This document shows, one piece after another, positions 15,178-21,567 of a stretch of DNA of 21,567 bases; within the stretch, counting starts at the first letter, position 1, and each line of letters starts with the position of its first letter. Below the pieces are notes generated by a model that saw only the letters and a list, made by a program, of their open reading frames with translations, ran no database searches and was not told where the DNA came from. Origin of the DNA: CAYLUN01 sp964386865 (GTDB taxonomy: Bacteria > Verrucomicrobiota > Kiritimatiellia > RFP12 > UBA1067); NCBI GenBank assembly GCA_964386865.1, contig CAYLUN010000087.1, forward strand, positions 1 through 21,567. Reading direction: 5' to 3'. Made by a program: the position numbers and the translations under genes.

Positions 15178-15545
15178 ATGAAAGCAGTGGCCATGGGTGT
15201 GGCGGTTGTGATGGAGGCTGCCTCAATTCTGCAGGCGGCCGAGGGGCAGGCACAGAAGGGGCCCGTTTTTCGGGCGCCGGACGCGTGGGCGTACAGCGCC
15301 CCGCTGATCGCACCCGAAAAACGCGACGCATGGCCGAGCCGCGCGCAGAAGGATCCGGCGGTGGTCTTCCACGCGGGCGTGTGGCACGTGTTCATGACCG
15401 TCAAGCGGCCGGGGCGGAGCGCCATCGAGGCGTGCTCCTTCAGCGCGTGGGGCCCCCCACGCTGCTGAATGTGAGCGACAGCGCCTATTATTGCGCCCCG
15501 CAGGTGTTCTGTTTCACGCCGCACAGGCTGTGGTGTCTGGTCTAT
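15178..15545 (+). pseudogene. GH62-like arabinofuranosidase, frameshifted and truncated
   Basis: The first frame (15178-15468) gives a secretion signal (MKAVAMGVAVV...SILQA) and then DPAVVFHAGVWHVFMTVK and SAIEACSFSAW, which look like the first blades of GH62/GH43-type five-bladed propeller enzymes. It then stops at TGA 15466-15468. The sequence continues in another frame from about 15457 with TLLNVSDSAYYCAPQVF and TPHRLWCLVY, the next conserved block of the same family (compare APQ-x-FYF and KWYLIYQ). So a frameshift, probably with a small deletion of the linker after SFSAW, broke the gene. After CLVY (about 15545) the similarity ends and most of the catalytic domain is missing. The 78 bases up to 15623 show nothing I can name. 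The promoter and ribosome binding site are intact. Family assignment is from remembered motifs. Confidence 0.65.
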
Positions 15546-15623
15546 TGGTTCACCTTAGGTGCCTTACGGACTGACACCAGCAGCCATCTTAAGACGTGCC
15601 CACAGGCGAGCGAGGCGATCAGG

Positions 15624-16604
15624 CTACCGCGGGCGGCCGAGGGTGGCTTCGATTCGCTGCGCGAGGCGGCGGGCGAAGTCGTCGAGCTTGTCGCGCGTCC
15701 AGGTGGTGACGACGAGCTGGCGCGTGTCGATCCAGAGCTTCTTGTCGCGGGCCTCGCCCTCCTCGCACGTCCAGAAGACCGGCTTGCCGAGCCCCAGCGC
15801 AAGGCCGCCTTCGAAGTAGGCGAGCGGGGTCTGGCCGGTGAGGTCAGCCACGGCGATGTCCGCGTGGCGGAGTTCGACGATCAGCTCGTCGGTGACCTTG
15901 TTGCCGTGCTCCTTGCTGTCGATGCGCACGGCGGTGTAGCCGGCGGCTTGCACGCCGGCGGAGAGGCCCTGCGTCCAGAATGTGTCCGCATCCTTGTCGA
16001 GGCTGAGGCTCACAGCCGCAGTGGGCTGGGCCTTGGGGGAGCGCCCCGTGTCGAGCGCGGCGAAGCCGGCCGGCGTGAGGCGGTAAGAGAACCCGCCGCC
16101 GCCCGGCTGCTGAGGCCCCTTGCGCGGCGCGGAGGCCTCTTCCTCGATCAAGCCCTTGTCCGCGAGGTAGCGAAGGCAAAAGAGCAGCTCGTTCTTGCTG
16201 GCGCAGAAGCCGACAGCGAGCTCGTTGGGCGTGAAGGGCACGACGTCGGCGAGGGTCTTGGTGCGGCGCCGCAGGTACTTGAGCAGGTAGTCGCCCTTGG
16301 TGGCGAGGTCGGTGTCGCGCGGGATCGCGAGCTTGGCGACCTTGTCGAGCTCGGCCCACGAGGTGAACAGGCCGACGGTGATGAGGATCTTCTCGCCGAG
16401 GATGTCCCACGTGTTGCGGCAGAGCCCGGAGAGCAGGTGCTGCGGCGGAAAAGCGGGCGGGCTGTTCATGAGCTGCGTCTCGGCGAGCGCCTGAACTTGG
16501 AAGCGGCCGCAGCGCGGGCAGTGAATCTCGGAGGTGTTGGAGCCCGCGCCGGAGTGGGCGGCGTTGGGCGCGCGGCAGATGGGGCAGGTCGAGCGGTTGT
16601 CCAT
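15624..16604 (-). CDS. Zinc-ribbon, winged-helix and nucleoside deoxyribosyltransferase-like protein
   Basis: The 326-residue cytosolic protein seems to have three parts. Residues 1-40 form a zinc ribbon with C7/C10 (CPIC) and C29/C32 (CPRC). Residues about 75-185 look helical with a winged-helix-like end (NELLFCLRYLADKGLIEEE, then FSYRLTPAGFAAL). Residues about 195-322 resemble the nucleoside 2-deoxyribosyltransferase superfamily: HADIAVADLTGQTP (248-260), then YFEGGLALGLGKPVFW (263-278), with E265 where the family's catalytic Glu stands. Enzymes of this fold cleave N-glycosidic bonds of nucleosides, nucleotides or related compounds. With a DNA- or protein-binding front end it could be a sensor with a nucleotide-hydrolysing output, but that is inference. 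The ATG at 16604 follows GAGGAG by 7 nt. Another ATG at 16619 overlaps that site. The gene stands alone, divergent from the alkyltransferase gene. Confidence 0.75.
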   Translation of the reverse strand: MDNRSTCPICRAPNAAHSGAGSNTSEIHCPRCGRFQVQALAETQLMNSPPAFPPQHLLSGLCRNTWDILGEKILITVGLFTSWAELDKVAKLAIPRDTDLATKGDYLLKYLRRRTKTLADVVPFTPNELAVGFCASKNELLFCLRYLADKGLIEEEASAPRKGPQQPGGGGFSYRLTPAGFAALDTGRSPKAQPTAAVSLSLDKDADTFWTQGLSAGVQAAGYTAVRIDSKEHGNKVTDELIVELRHADIAVADLTGQTPLAYFEGGLALGLGKPVFWTCEEGEARDKKLWIDTRQLVVTTWTRDKLDDFARRLAQRIEATLGRPR

Positions 16605-16695
16605 GGCGGTTCTCCTCATGATACGTGAAGCAATTACGATAACGGTAGGCAGTATAGCAGATAGCAGAGAGGTCGGCCCACAGAAAAGCGCCCCC

Positions 16696-16724
16696 TTGCC
16701 AGCGCGCGCCCGAACCGTTACCAT
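16696..16724 (+). promoter_or_regulatory. Promoter of the alkyltransferase gene, leaderless layout
   Basis: TTGCCA (16696-16701), 17-nt spacer, TACCAT (16719-16724). Only six bases separate the -10 from the ATG at 16731, which would coincide with the start of transcription. No ribosome binding site precedes the ATG. Confidence 0.5.
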
Positions 16725-16730
16725 GGCGCC

Positions 16731-17096
16731 ATGGATAACGGGACGGCCGATATTCGGAGCCGGGTCGAGCGTGACCCGCGGCTGACGCCTTTTCGGCGCC
16801 AGGTGTATCTGGCCCTGCTGGACGTGCCGCCTGGCTGTGTGACGACGTACGGGCTGCTGGCGCGGCGCGTCGGCTGCGCGGCGGCGCGGGCGGTCGGCGG
16901 CGCCGTGCGGGCGAACCCGTTTGCGCCCGACGTGCCCTGCCACCGGGTGATCGCCGCGGACCTCAGCATCGGCGGCTTCGCCGGGCAGACAGAGGGCGCG
17001 GAGATCCGGCGCAAGATCGGGCTCTTGCGCGGCGAGGGCGTGCCGCTCGACGCGGCGGGCCGGCTGCTGGACAACCGGCGCCTGTGGCGCTTCTAA
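16731..17096 (+). CDS. Ogt/MGMT-type DNA alkyltransferase, single domain
   Basis: The 121-residue protein is the DNA-binding and active-site domain of O6-methylguanine-DNA methyltransferases, without the N-terminal ribonuclease-H-like domain. The acceptor cysteine C70 is kept in VPCHRV, unlike alkyltransferase-like proteins where Trp replaces it. The recognition helix with the conserved RAVGGAVRANP (53-63) and GCVTTYGLLA (35-44) are also intact. The protein should therefore transfer alkyl groups from guanine to itself, or act as a damage-binding factor. Its ATG is predicted to be the first codon of a leaderless mRNA. The GH51-like gene follows 12 bases later on the same strand, with no functional link I can see. 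Confidence 0.88.
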   Translation: MDNGTADIRSRVERDPRLTPFRRQVYLALLDVPPGCVTTYGLLARRVGCAAARAVGGAVRANPFAPDVPCHRVIAADLSIGGFAGQTEGAEIRRKIGLLRGEGVPLDAAGRLLDNRRLWRF

Positions 17097-17108
17097 AGGG
17101 GGCGAGCG

Positions 17109-18848
17109 ATGCGTGCGTGGACGGCTGTTCTCCTGGCGGCGGGCCTTGCGTCGGCGCAAGAGCCGCTGTTGGTGCGCGTCTTGCCGCAGCCGCTGGCGAC
17201 GAACCGCCCGCCGTCGCGCCTCGGGCTGGAGGTGGGCTTCCTCGAGGGGCCGGGCAACCCGCTCGCGGCCGAATGCCTGAGCGCCGAGACGCTCGTCGCC
17301 GAGAAGGGCGTGGCCGTGCGCGAGTCGGGCGACCCCAACACGGGCGCCCGCATCTACTGGGTCTCAAACGCGGGAGAGGCTGCCGCCGGCATCACCCTCG
17401 GCACGACGGCGCTGCGCAGAGGCGTAGGCTACACGGTGCGCGTGCGCTGCCGGCGCGAGAAAGGGGACAGCGACCTGCTTTTCCGCTTGGCCCCCGCTCA
17501 GGAGGAGACCCGCGAAGGCGCGGAGATGGCGGCTTCGGTGAAGGGCGAGGGCTTCGTCGAAACGGCCTTCGAGGTGACGCCGTGGCGGGACGGCGCGTTT
17601 CGGTGCGCGTTCCGCCTCGAACCGGGCGCGGAGCTGGCGTTCGCGGGCTTTTCAATGCGGCCGGACGATGCGGTTGAGGGCTGGGACGGACAGGCCATCG
17701 AGGCGCTGCGCGCCCTGAGTCCGGGCGTGCTGCGGTGGCCCGTGGAGCGCGGCGTGGGATTCTACAACTGGTACCACGGCGTCGGGCCGCGCGCGCGCCG
17801 TCGGGCGGTGTCGCCGTCGGCGGGGCCGTCGGGCGGGCACGACTTCGGGACGGTCGAGTTCGTGCGGCTCTGCCGGCTCGTGGCTGCCGAGCCGCTGGTG
17901 CGCGTGGCGCTGGCTCTGCCGGGATGCGAGGCCGCGGGCGCAGAGACTCCCGAGGCGGCCGCGCAGCTTGCGGCGGACTGGGTGGCCTACTGCAACGCGC
18001 CGAGCAACCAGCCGCTGGCCGCGCTGCGGGCGCGACACGGACAGGCCGGGCCGCTGAACGTGCGTCGGTGGGAGCTGGCGGTACCGGAAGGCGTCCGGCC
18101 GGATGCGGCGGCCTTCGGCGAGGCGTGCCGGGCGACGGCCGCGGCGATGCGGGCGGCCGATCCGGCCATCGTGATCGGCCTGTGCCTGGCGGCTGGCGAG
18201 GGCGTGCTGCGCTCGAACGCGCTGGCAAGGGCCGGCGGGTTGCTGTCGTACGTCGACACGCCGCTGACGGGCGTGCGCGACCGCTACGTGGCAGACGTGC
18301 TGGCGCGGCTGGAGACGTGCGGAGCCGACGAGCAGGCGTACTTCGCCGGATGGTACGGATTGCTGACCCTGATGAACGGGGCCTTGAAGCGGACGCGTGC
18401 GGGCGCGGGCGACATCTGCACGCCAGTCAGGCCCGAACAGGCGCTCCGCCGCGCGGCGTATGCGAAGCGCATGCCCACGGAGGCCGGGTCGCTGCTGGCG
18501 CTCTACAACCGGTTCCCCGCCGCGGTGCCGCTGGCTGTAGAGGGCGTTCCGGCCGATGAGGCCGCGCCGTTCCAAGTGGCTGCGGCGTGGGCAGAAGGCC
18601 GCTCGCTGCTGGTGGTCTACGTGTACAACTCGGGAGCCGAGGCGCGAGCGATTCGGCTGGATCTGACGGCCCTGAAGCGGCGGTTCGCCGTCTGGGCGTC
18701 GGAGCAGCTCGCGGGCGAAATCGCCGCGCGGCGCGAGACAAAGTCCCTGCCGGTGACGCGCCGGCAGAAGGCTGGTGCGGCGCTCTCGCAGACGGTGATG
18801 GTCGAGTGCCCGCCCGCCTCCTTCACGCGCGTGGTCGTGAAGGAGTGA
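17109..18848 (+). CDS. Secreted GH51-like protein with degraded catalytic motif
   Basis: The 579-residue protein has a signal peptide (MRAWTAVLLAAGLASA, cleavage near 16/17), an N-terminal beta-rich region (about 20-190) and a barrel that resembles GH51 alpha-L-arabinofuranosidases: LSPGVLRWPVERG (203-215) in place of LRFPGG, FYNWYHGVGPRARR (218-231) and HDFGTVEFVRLCR (244-256). WVAYCN (291-296) and LRARHGQAGPLNVRRWEL (306-323) also fit. However, the acid/base block, normally WEIGNE, reads WELAVPE (321-327), so the Glu is lost or shifted by one, and I find no clear nucleophile Glu-Trp motif in the second half. A C-terminal beta domain seems present. It is probably not a normal arabinofuranosidase and may be a binding protein or a diverged enzyme. 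AGGGGG lies 6 nt before the ATG. The gene follows the alkyltransferase by 12 nt. Confidence 0.65.
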   Translation: MRAWTAVLLAAGLASAQEPLLVRVLPQPLATNRPPSRLGLEVGFLEGPGNPLAAECLSAETLVAEKGVAVRESGDPNTGARIYWVSNAGEAAAGITLGTTALRRGVGYTVRVRCRREKGDSDLLFRLAPAQEETREGAEMAASVKGEGFVETAFEVTPWRDGAFRCAFRLEPGAELAFAGFSMRPDDAVEGWDGQAIEALRALSPGVLRWPVERGVGFYNWYHGVGPRARRRAVSPSAGPSGGHDFGTVEFVRLCRLVAAEPLVRVALALPGCEAAGAETPEAAAQLAADWVAYCNAPSNQPLAALRARHGQAGPLNVRRWELAVPEGVRPDAAAFGEACRATAAAMRAADPAIVIGLCLAAGEGVLRSNALARAGGLLSYVDTPLTGVRDRYVADVLARLETCGADEQAYFAGWYGLLTLMNGALKRTRAGAGDICTPVRPEQALRRAAYAKRMPTEAGSLLALYNRFPAAVPLAVEGVPADEAAPFQVAAAWAEGRSLLVVYVYNSGAEARAIRLDLTALKRRFAVWASEQLAGEIAARRETKSLPVTRRQKAGAALSQTVMVECPPASFTRVVVKE

Positions 18849-18897
18849 GCGCCGGCTGCCCGCCCCCGCGATGATGTGGCCGCTTCCGCATCCCGGG

Positions 18898-18925
18898 TTG
18901 ATTTCGCCCGCGGGGATGTTATCAT
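18898..18925 (+). promoter_or_regulatory. Candidate promoter of the MATE-like gene
   Basis: TTGATT (18898-18903), 16-nt spacer, TATCAT (18920-18925). The ATG at 18934 lies 8 nt past the -10 and has no ribosome binding site, so a leaderless or nearly leaderless mRNA is expected. Confidence 0.45.
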
Positions 18926-18933
18926 TGCCCTCC

Positions 18934-20283
18934 ATGCATCCGTCTGGACCGACAGATTCCGCCGCCGACTACACCCCGTGGCGGGCCGCTAAGTTCTACG
19001 TTCCGCTCCTGATTCAGGCCGCCTCGCAGAGCTTGACCTACCCGCTCGTGGCGTCCATCGTGTCGCACGGCAAGAACGGGGTCGTCGATTTGGCGGCCTT
19101 CGCGCAGGGGCAGGCCGTCATGTTCATGATCGGCGCGCTGGGCGGCGGCCTGCTGACCACCGGCATGGTGTTCGGGCGCGACGCCGAGGGGTTCCGCCAG
19201 TTCAGGAGGCTGAACCTGTGGATGAGCGTTGGGCTGGCGCTGCTGCAAGCGCTGGTGTGCCTGCCGCCGTTTGAAGGGTTCGTGTTCCGCGGGCTGATCG
19301 GCCTGGCCCCGCCCATGGACGAGACGGCCCGCGAGGTCCTCCTCTGCAGCATACCGCTCCAAGTGCTCTTCTTCGTGCGCAACCCGCCGCTCGTCGCCCT
19401 CTACAACGCGCGCGCTAGCGCCGCCGCGAACTGGGCTACGCTCTGCCGCATCGCGCTGACCGCCGTGCTGACGCCGCTTTTCGTGCACCTCGGCTGGGTC
19501 GGCCACCTGATGGGCACGCTTGCGATCACCGCGCCGGTGCTGGTCGAAACGCTCGTGGCGCAGTGGCTCGCGGCGCCCTACATCCGCGGGCTCGGCGCCC
19601 CGGCCGACAAGTCCGCCGGTCTCAAGACGCAGTTCCTCTTCACGGTTCCGCTCTCGTTCGGCGGCGTCCTGCTGGCCATCTCCGGGTTCATGATCGGCGC
19701 GTTCATCACGCGTGCGGCCGAGCCCGCGCGCATGCTGCCGATCCATTACGTGACGATGGGCGTGATCAACCCCGTGAGCTTCGCGGCGATCCGCATGCAG
19801 GCCGTGGCGCTGGCCTTCCCGCCGCGCGATGCGCGCGACCACTCCGTGTTTCGCTTCGCGCTGGCGGCGGGGGCGCTGCTCTCGCTCTTCCCGCTGGTGG
19901 GGCAGATCCCCTCCGTGGCGGCCTGGTACTTCGGCGTCGTGCAGAATGTGCCGGCCTGCGATATCCCGCTGGCCATGCGCGCGATGCTGATGGTCACGGC
20001 GCTGCCGATCCTCCAGTCGCTGCGCGGCCACGCCGAAGGACTGGCGGCCTGGCGCAAACGCCCCAACGCCATTCTGGCCGGACAGGCCATGAACCTGGCG
20101 TCTTTGGTGTGTACGCTCTTCATCGCCCTGAACCTCGGGTTGTCAGGTTATCTCATGGGCGTGGTCGCGATTTTCGTGGCGGTGACTATGACGCTGGTCA
20201 CGATCCGCATGGGCCTGGTCTGGGCCGACATGGAGGACACCTTCGACCGCCCGACGCGCCCGCTGCGCAGCGCCGAGGGGTGA
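18934..20283 (+). CDS. MATE/MOP superfamily-like membrane protein
   Basis: The 449-residue protein is hydrophobic throughout, with about 12 likely membrane helices in two similar halves separated near residue 210, the pattern of MATE exporters and lipid flippases of the MOP superfamily. The front helix FYVPLLIQAASQSLTYPLV and the loop after helix 2 (GLLTTGMVFGRDAEG) suit this call. No signature proves a substrate: drugs, polysaccharide lipid carriers or others are possible. I chose the ATG at 18934. Upstream in-frame ATGs at 18871, 18874 and 18916 lie before or inside the predicted promoter. The protein ends with a hydrophilic tail of about 20 residues. It stands between the GH51-like gene (85 bases before) and the helicase gene on the same strand. 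Confidence 0.7.
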   Translation: MHPSGPTDSAADYTPWRAAKFYVPLLIQAASQSLTYPLVASIVSHGKNGVVDLAAFAQGQAVMFMIGALGGGLLTTGMVFGRDAEGFRQFRRLNLWMSVGLALLQALVCLPPFEGFVFRGLIGLAPPMDETAREVLLCSIPLQVLFFVRNPPLVALYNARASAAANWATLCRIALTAVLTPLFVHLGWVGHLMGTLAITAPVLVETLVAQWLAAPYIRGLGAPADKSAGLKTQFLFTVPLSFGGVLLAISGFMIGAFITRAAEPARMLPIHYVTMGVINPVSFAAIRMQAVALAFPPRDARDHSVFRFALAAGALLSLFPLVGQIPSVAAWYFGVVQNVPACDIPLAMRAMLMVTALPILQSLRGHAEGLAAWRKRPNAILAGQAMNLASLVCTLFIALNLGLSGYLMGVVAIFVAVTMTLVTIRMGLVWADMEDTFDRPTRPLRSAEG

Positions 20284-20301
20284 GCCGGCCCGATTTTGCG
20301 A

Positions 20302-20331
20302 CTGACGCGCAACGGCGGGGAGTGGTAAACT
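20302..20331 (+). promoter_or_regulatory. Candidate promoter of the helicase gene
   Basis: CTGACG (20302-20307), 18-nt spacer, TAAACT (20326-20331). The -35 matches TTGACA at four positions. The predicted start of transcription coincides with the ATG at 20338, six bases after the -10. Confidence 0.4.
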
Positions 20332-20337
20332 AGGGCC

Positions 20338-20352
20338 ATGGTAACGTCATGA
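20338..20352 (+). other. Four-codon mini-ORF overlapping the helicase start
   Basis: ATG GTA ACG TCA TGA encodes Met-Val-Thr-Ser and ends in an ATGA that contains the helicase ATG (20349-20351). Its own ATG sits where a leaderless mRNA from the promoter at 20302-20331 would begin. The helicase ATG has no ribosome binding site, so terminating ribosomes from the mini-ORF could restart there. This is inferred from layout alone. Confidence 0.35.
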
Positions 20353-21567
20353 AGAACGCCCACTCCCATATCGAAGCGGTCGAATCGGCGCTCCGCATGC
20401 GCTTCGAGCGGCAGATCCGCGAGCACCAGGTCCTGCCGGCCGAGGAGGCAGTCTTGTCGCCGTTTCCCAAGGGCCTCGACTCGCGTCTGGCCGCAGTGCT
20501 GCGCGAACGGGGCATCGAGCAGCTCTACTCGCACCAGGCCGAGGCCTTCGAGTCGGTCTCGGCCGGGCAGGACACGGTCCTGGTCTCGCGCACGGCGTCG
20601 GGCAAGACGCTGGCCTTCCTGCTGCCGATCCTGAGCGACTATTGTAAGAGCGAGTCGCCCTTCGGCGTCTTGCTGCTCTATCCCACCAAGGCGCTTTCGC
20701 GCGACCAGGAGGGCACGCTCGGCGCACTGCTCAAGGCCGCGCTGGGCACGCGCACCCTCGGCACGTTCGACGGCGACACGCCGCGCGAGGAACGCGCCAA
20801 GATCATGAAGAGCGCGGACTTCGTGATCACCAACCCCGATATGCTGCACGCGGGCATCCTGCCGAACCACAGCCGGGGCTGGAGCGATTTCCTGGGCCGC
20901 CTGAAATACATCGTCGTGGACGAGGTGCACGCCTATCGAGGCGCGTTCGGCTCGCACGTTTCCAACGTCTTCCGCCGCCTGCTGCGCGTCTGCGCGATGC
21001 ACGGCTCGCACCCGCAGTTCGTCTGCTGCTCCGCCACGGTCGGCAACCCAGGCGAGCACGTGGCGGCGCTCTTCCACCGGCCGTTCAAGGTCATCGACCG
21101 TGACGGCTCGCCGCGGCCGCGCCGCGACCTCTACCTGATTAACCCGCCGCTTGTGGAGAGCGCGGGCTCAGCCCGTTTCCGTAAGGGCACGTCGTCGGTC
21201 GCGATCCCGGTGATCCGCGCCGCCACGGCGGCGGGCGTGCGCACCATTTGCTTCTGCCGCGCGCGGCAGCAGGTGGAGCGGCTGTGGCGGGCGGTCACGG
21301 ACGGCCATCCCGAGCTGAAGGAGAAGGTCAAGCCCTATCGCGGCGGACTCCTGCCCGCCGAGCGGCGGCGGCTCGAAAAGGACCTGTTCGAGGGCCGAAT
21401 CACCACGATCATCTCAACCAACGCCCTGGAGCTGGGCATCGACATCGGCGACCTCGACGTCTGCATCCTCTCGGGGCATCCCGGCTCCATGGCGAGCTTC
21501 TGGCAGCAGGCCGGCCGCGTGGGCCGCAAGGGCAACCGCGCGCTGATCCTCTTCGTGGCGCAGGACG
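20349..21567 (+). CDS. MrfA/YprA-type DEVH-box helicase, N-terminal part
   Basis: The gene runs off the window after 406 codons. It is a superfamily 2 helicase of the MrfA/YprA/Hrq1 type, which unwind DNA 3' to 5'; Bacillus MrfA works in repair of mitomycin C damage. Motifs in order: YSHQAEAF (Q-like motif), TASGKT (82-87, Walker A), LLLYPTKALSRDQ (Ia), TNPDMLHAGIL, VVDEVHAYRGAFGSH with the DEVH box at 191-194, CCSATVGNP (motif III), then the second RecA domain with ISTNALELGIDIGDLD and QQAGRVGRKGN (motif VI). The C-terminal DUF1998 zinc domain expected for MrfA lies beyond the end. I start at 20349, since the ATG at 20338 leads to a stop after four codons. The nearby alkyltransferase is another DNA repair gene but not in one operon with it. 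Confidence 0.9.
   Translation, partial: MKNAHSHIEAVESALRMRFERQIREHQVLPAEEAVLSPFPKGLDSRLAAVLRERGIEQLYSHQAEAFESVSAGQDTVLVSRTASGKTLAFLLPILSDYCKSESPFGVLLLYPTKALSRDQEGTLGALLKAALGTRTLGTFDGDTPREERAKIMKSADFVITNPDMLHAGILPNHSRGWSDFLGRLKYIVVDEVHAYRGAFGSHVSNVFRRLLRVCAMHGSHPQFVCCSATVGNPGEHVAALFHRPFKVIDRDGSPRPRRDLYLINPPLVESAGSARFRKGTSSVAIPVIRAATAAGVRTICFCRARQQVERLWRAVTDGHPELKEKVKPYRGGLLPAERRRLEKDLFEGRITTIISTNALELGIDIGDLDVCILSGHPGSMASFWQQAGRVGRKGNRALILFVAQD

Noticed and set aside
15546..15623. Minus-strand text reading DRLARLWARLKMAAGVSP, thought of as a transposase tail
   Set aside because: It is only 18 residues long, has no start, and the preceding frame runs into the zinc-ribbon gene. I cannot tie it to any transposase family, though it lies at the breakpoint of the pseudogene.
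16605..16695. Promoter for the zinc-ribbon gene (TATACT or TATCAT as -10)
   Set aside because: Both -10 candidates on the minus strand lack a -35 at 16-18 nt, so no choice can be supported.
20148..21077. 309-codon open frame antisense to the transporter and helicase genes
   Set aside because: It spans two plausible genes and the promoter between them and has shadow-like composition, while the helicase motifs on the plus strand are unmistakable.

Overview
This GC-rich bacterial window looks like a piece of chromosome from a polysaccharide-degrading and probably anaerobic bacterium. The gene mix is a GH78 rhamnosidase lipoprotein, a PL7 alginate lyase, GH51-like and GH62-like arabinofuranosidase relatives, a sugar porter, a HydE-type radical SAM enzyme and a bacterial TMEM43 homologue. 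It would fit the PVC group (Verrucomicrobiota, Kiritimatiellota or Lentisphaerota), but that placement is inference from gene content and not from a marker gene. No rRNA, tRNA, CRISPR array or intact insertion sequence was seen.

Layout. Positions 1-1485 (+) hold the end of a sugar-porter MFS gene and a TMEM43-like membrane protein. Positions 1577-4006 (-) hold a GH78 alpha-L-rhamnosidase lipoprotein with its own promoter, followed upstream by a palindromic repeat. Positions 4217-7221 (-) hold a two-gene, translationally coupled unit: a 653-residue protein I cannot assign and a ThiF/MoeB-type E1 enzyme. A divergent control region (7222-7522) separates it from a three-gene unit on + (7523-11927): MoxR AAA+ ATPase, DUF58 protein and membrane transglutaminase-like protein, joined by ATGA and GTGA overlaps.

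Positions 12030-14773 (-) carry a HydE-like radical SAM gene, thiS and thiG, with a secreted PL7 alginate lyase directly behind. Upstream lies a 266-bp imperfect palindromic element and then a truncated, frameshifted GH62-like pseudogene (15178-15545). A 326-residue zinc-ribbon/winged-helix/nucleoside-deoxyribosyltransferase-like protein (15624-16604, -) follows. It is divergent from an Ogt-type alkyltransferase, which is followed by a secreted GH51-like protein whose catalytic motif looks lost. The right end has a MATE/MOP-type transporter and the first 406 codons of an MrfA/YprA-type DEVH helicase.

How the genes relate. ThiS and ThiG belong to thiazole synthesis and would need an adenylating ThiF-type enzyme and a dehydroglycine source. 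A ThiF-like gene lies about 7.5 kb away in another unit, and the position where ThiH might be expected is taken by a HydE-like protein. Seven promoter candidates share a TTGAC(A)-like -35, a 16-18-nt spacer and a -10 of the form TA-N3-T. At three genes the -10 sits only 6-8 nt before an ATG and no ribosome binding site is visible, which suggests leaderless transcripts. The best candidates for undescribed biology are the E1-like/653-residue pair, the HydE-ThiS-ThiG arrangement and the zinc-ribbon/NDT-like protein.
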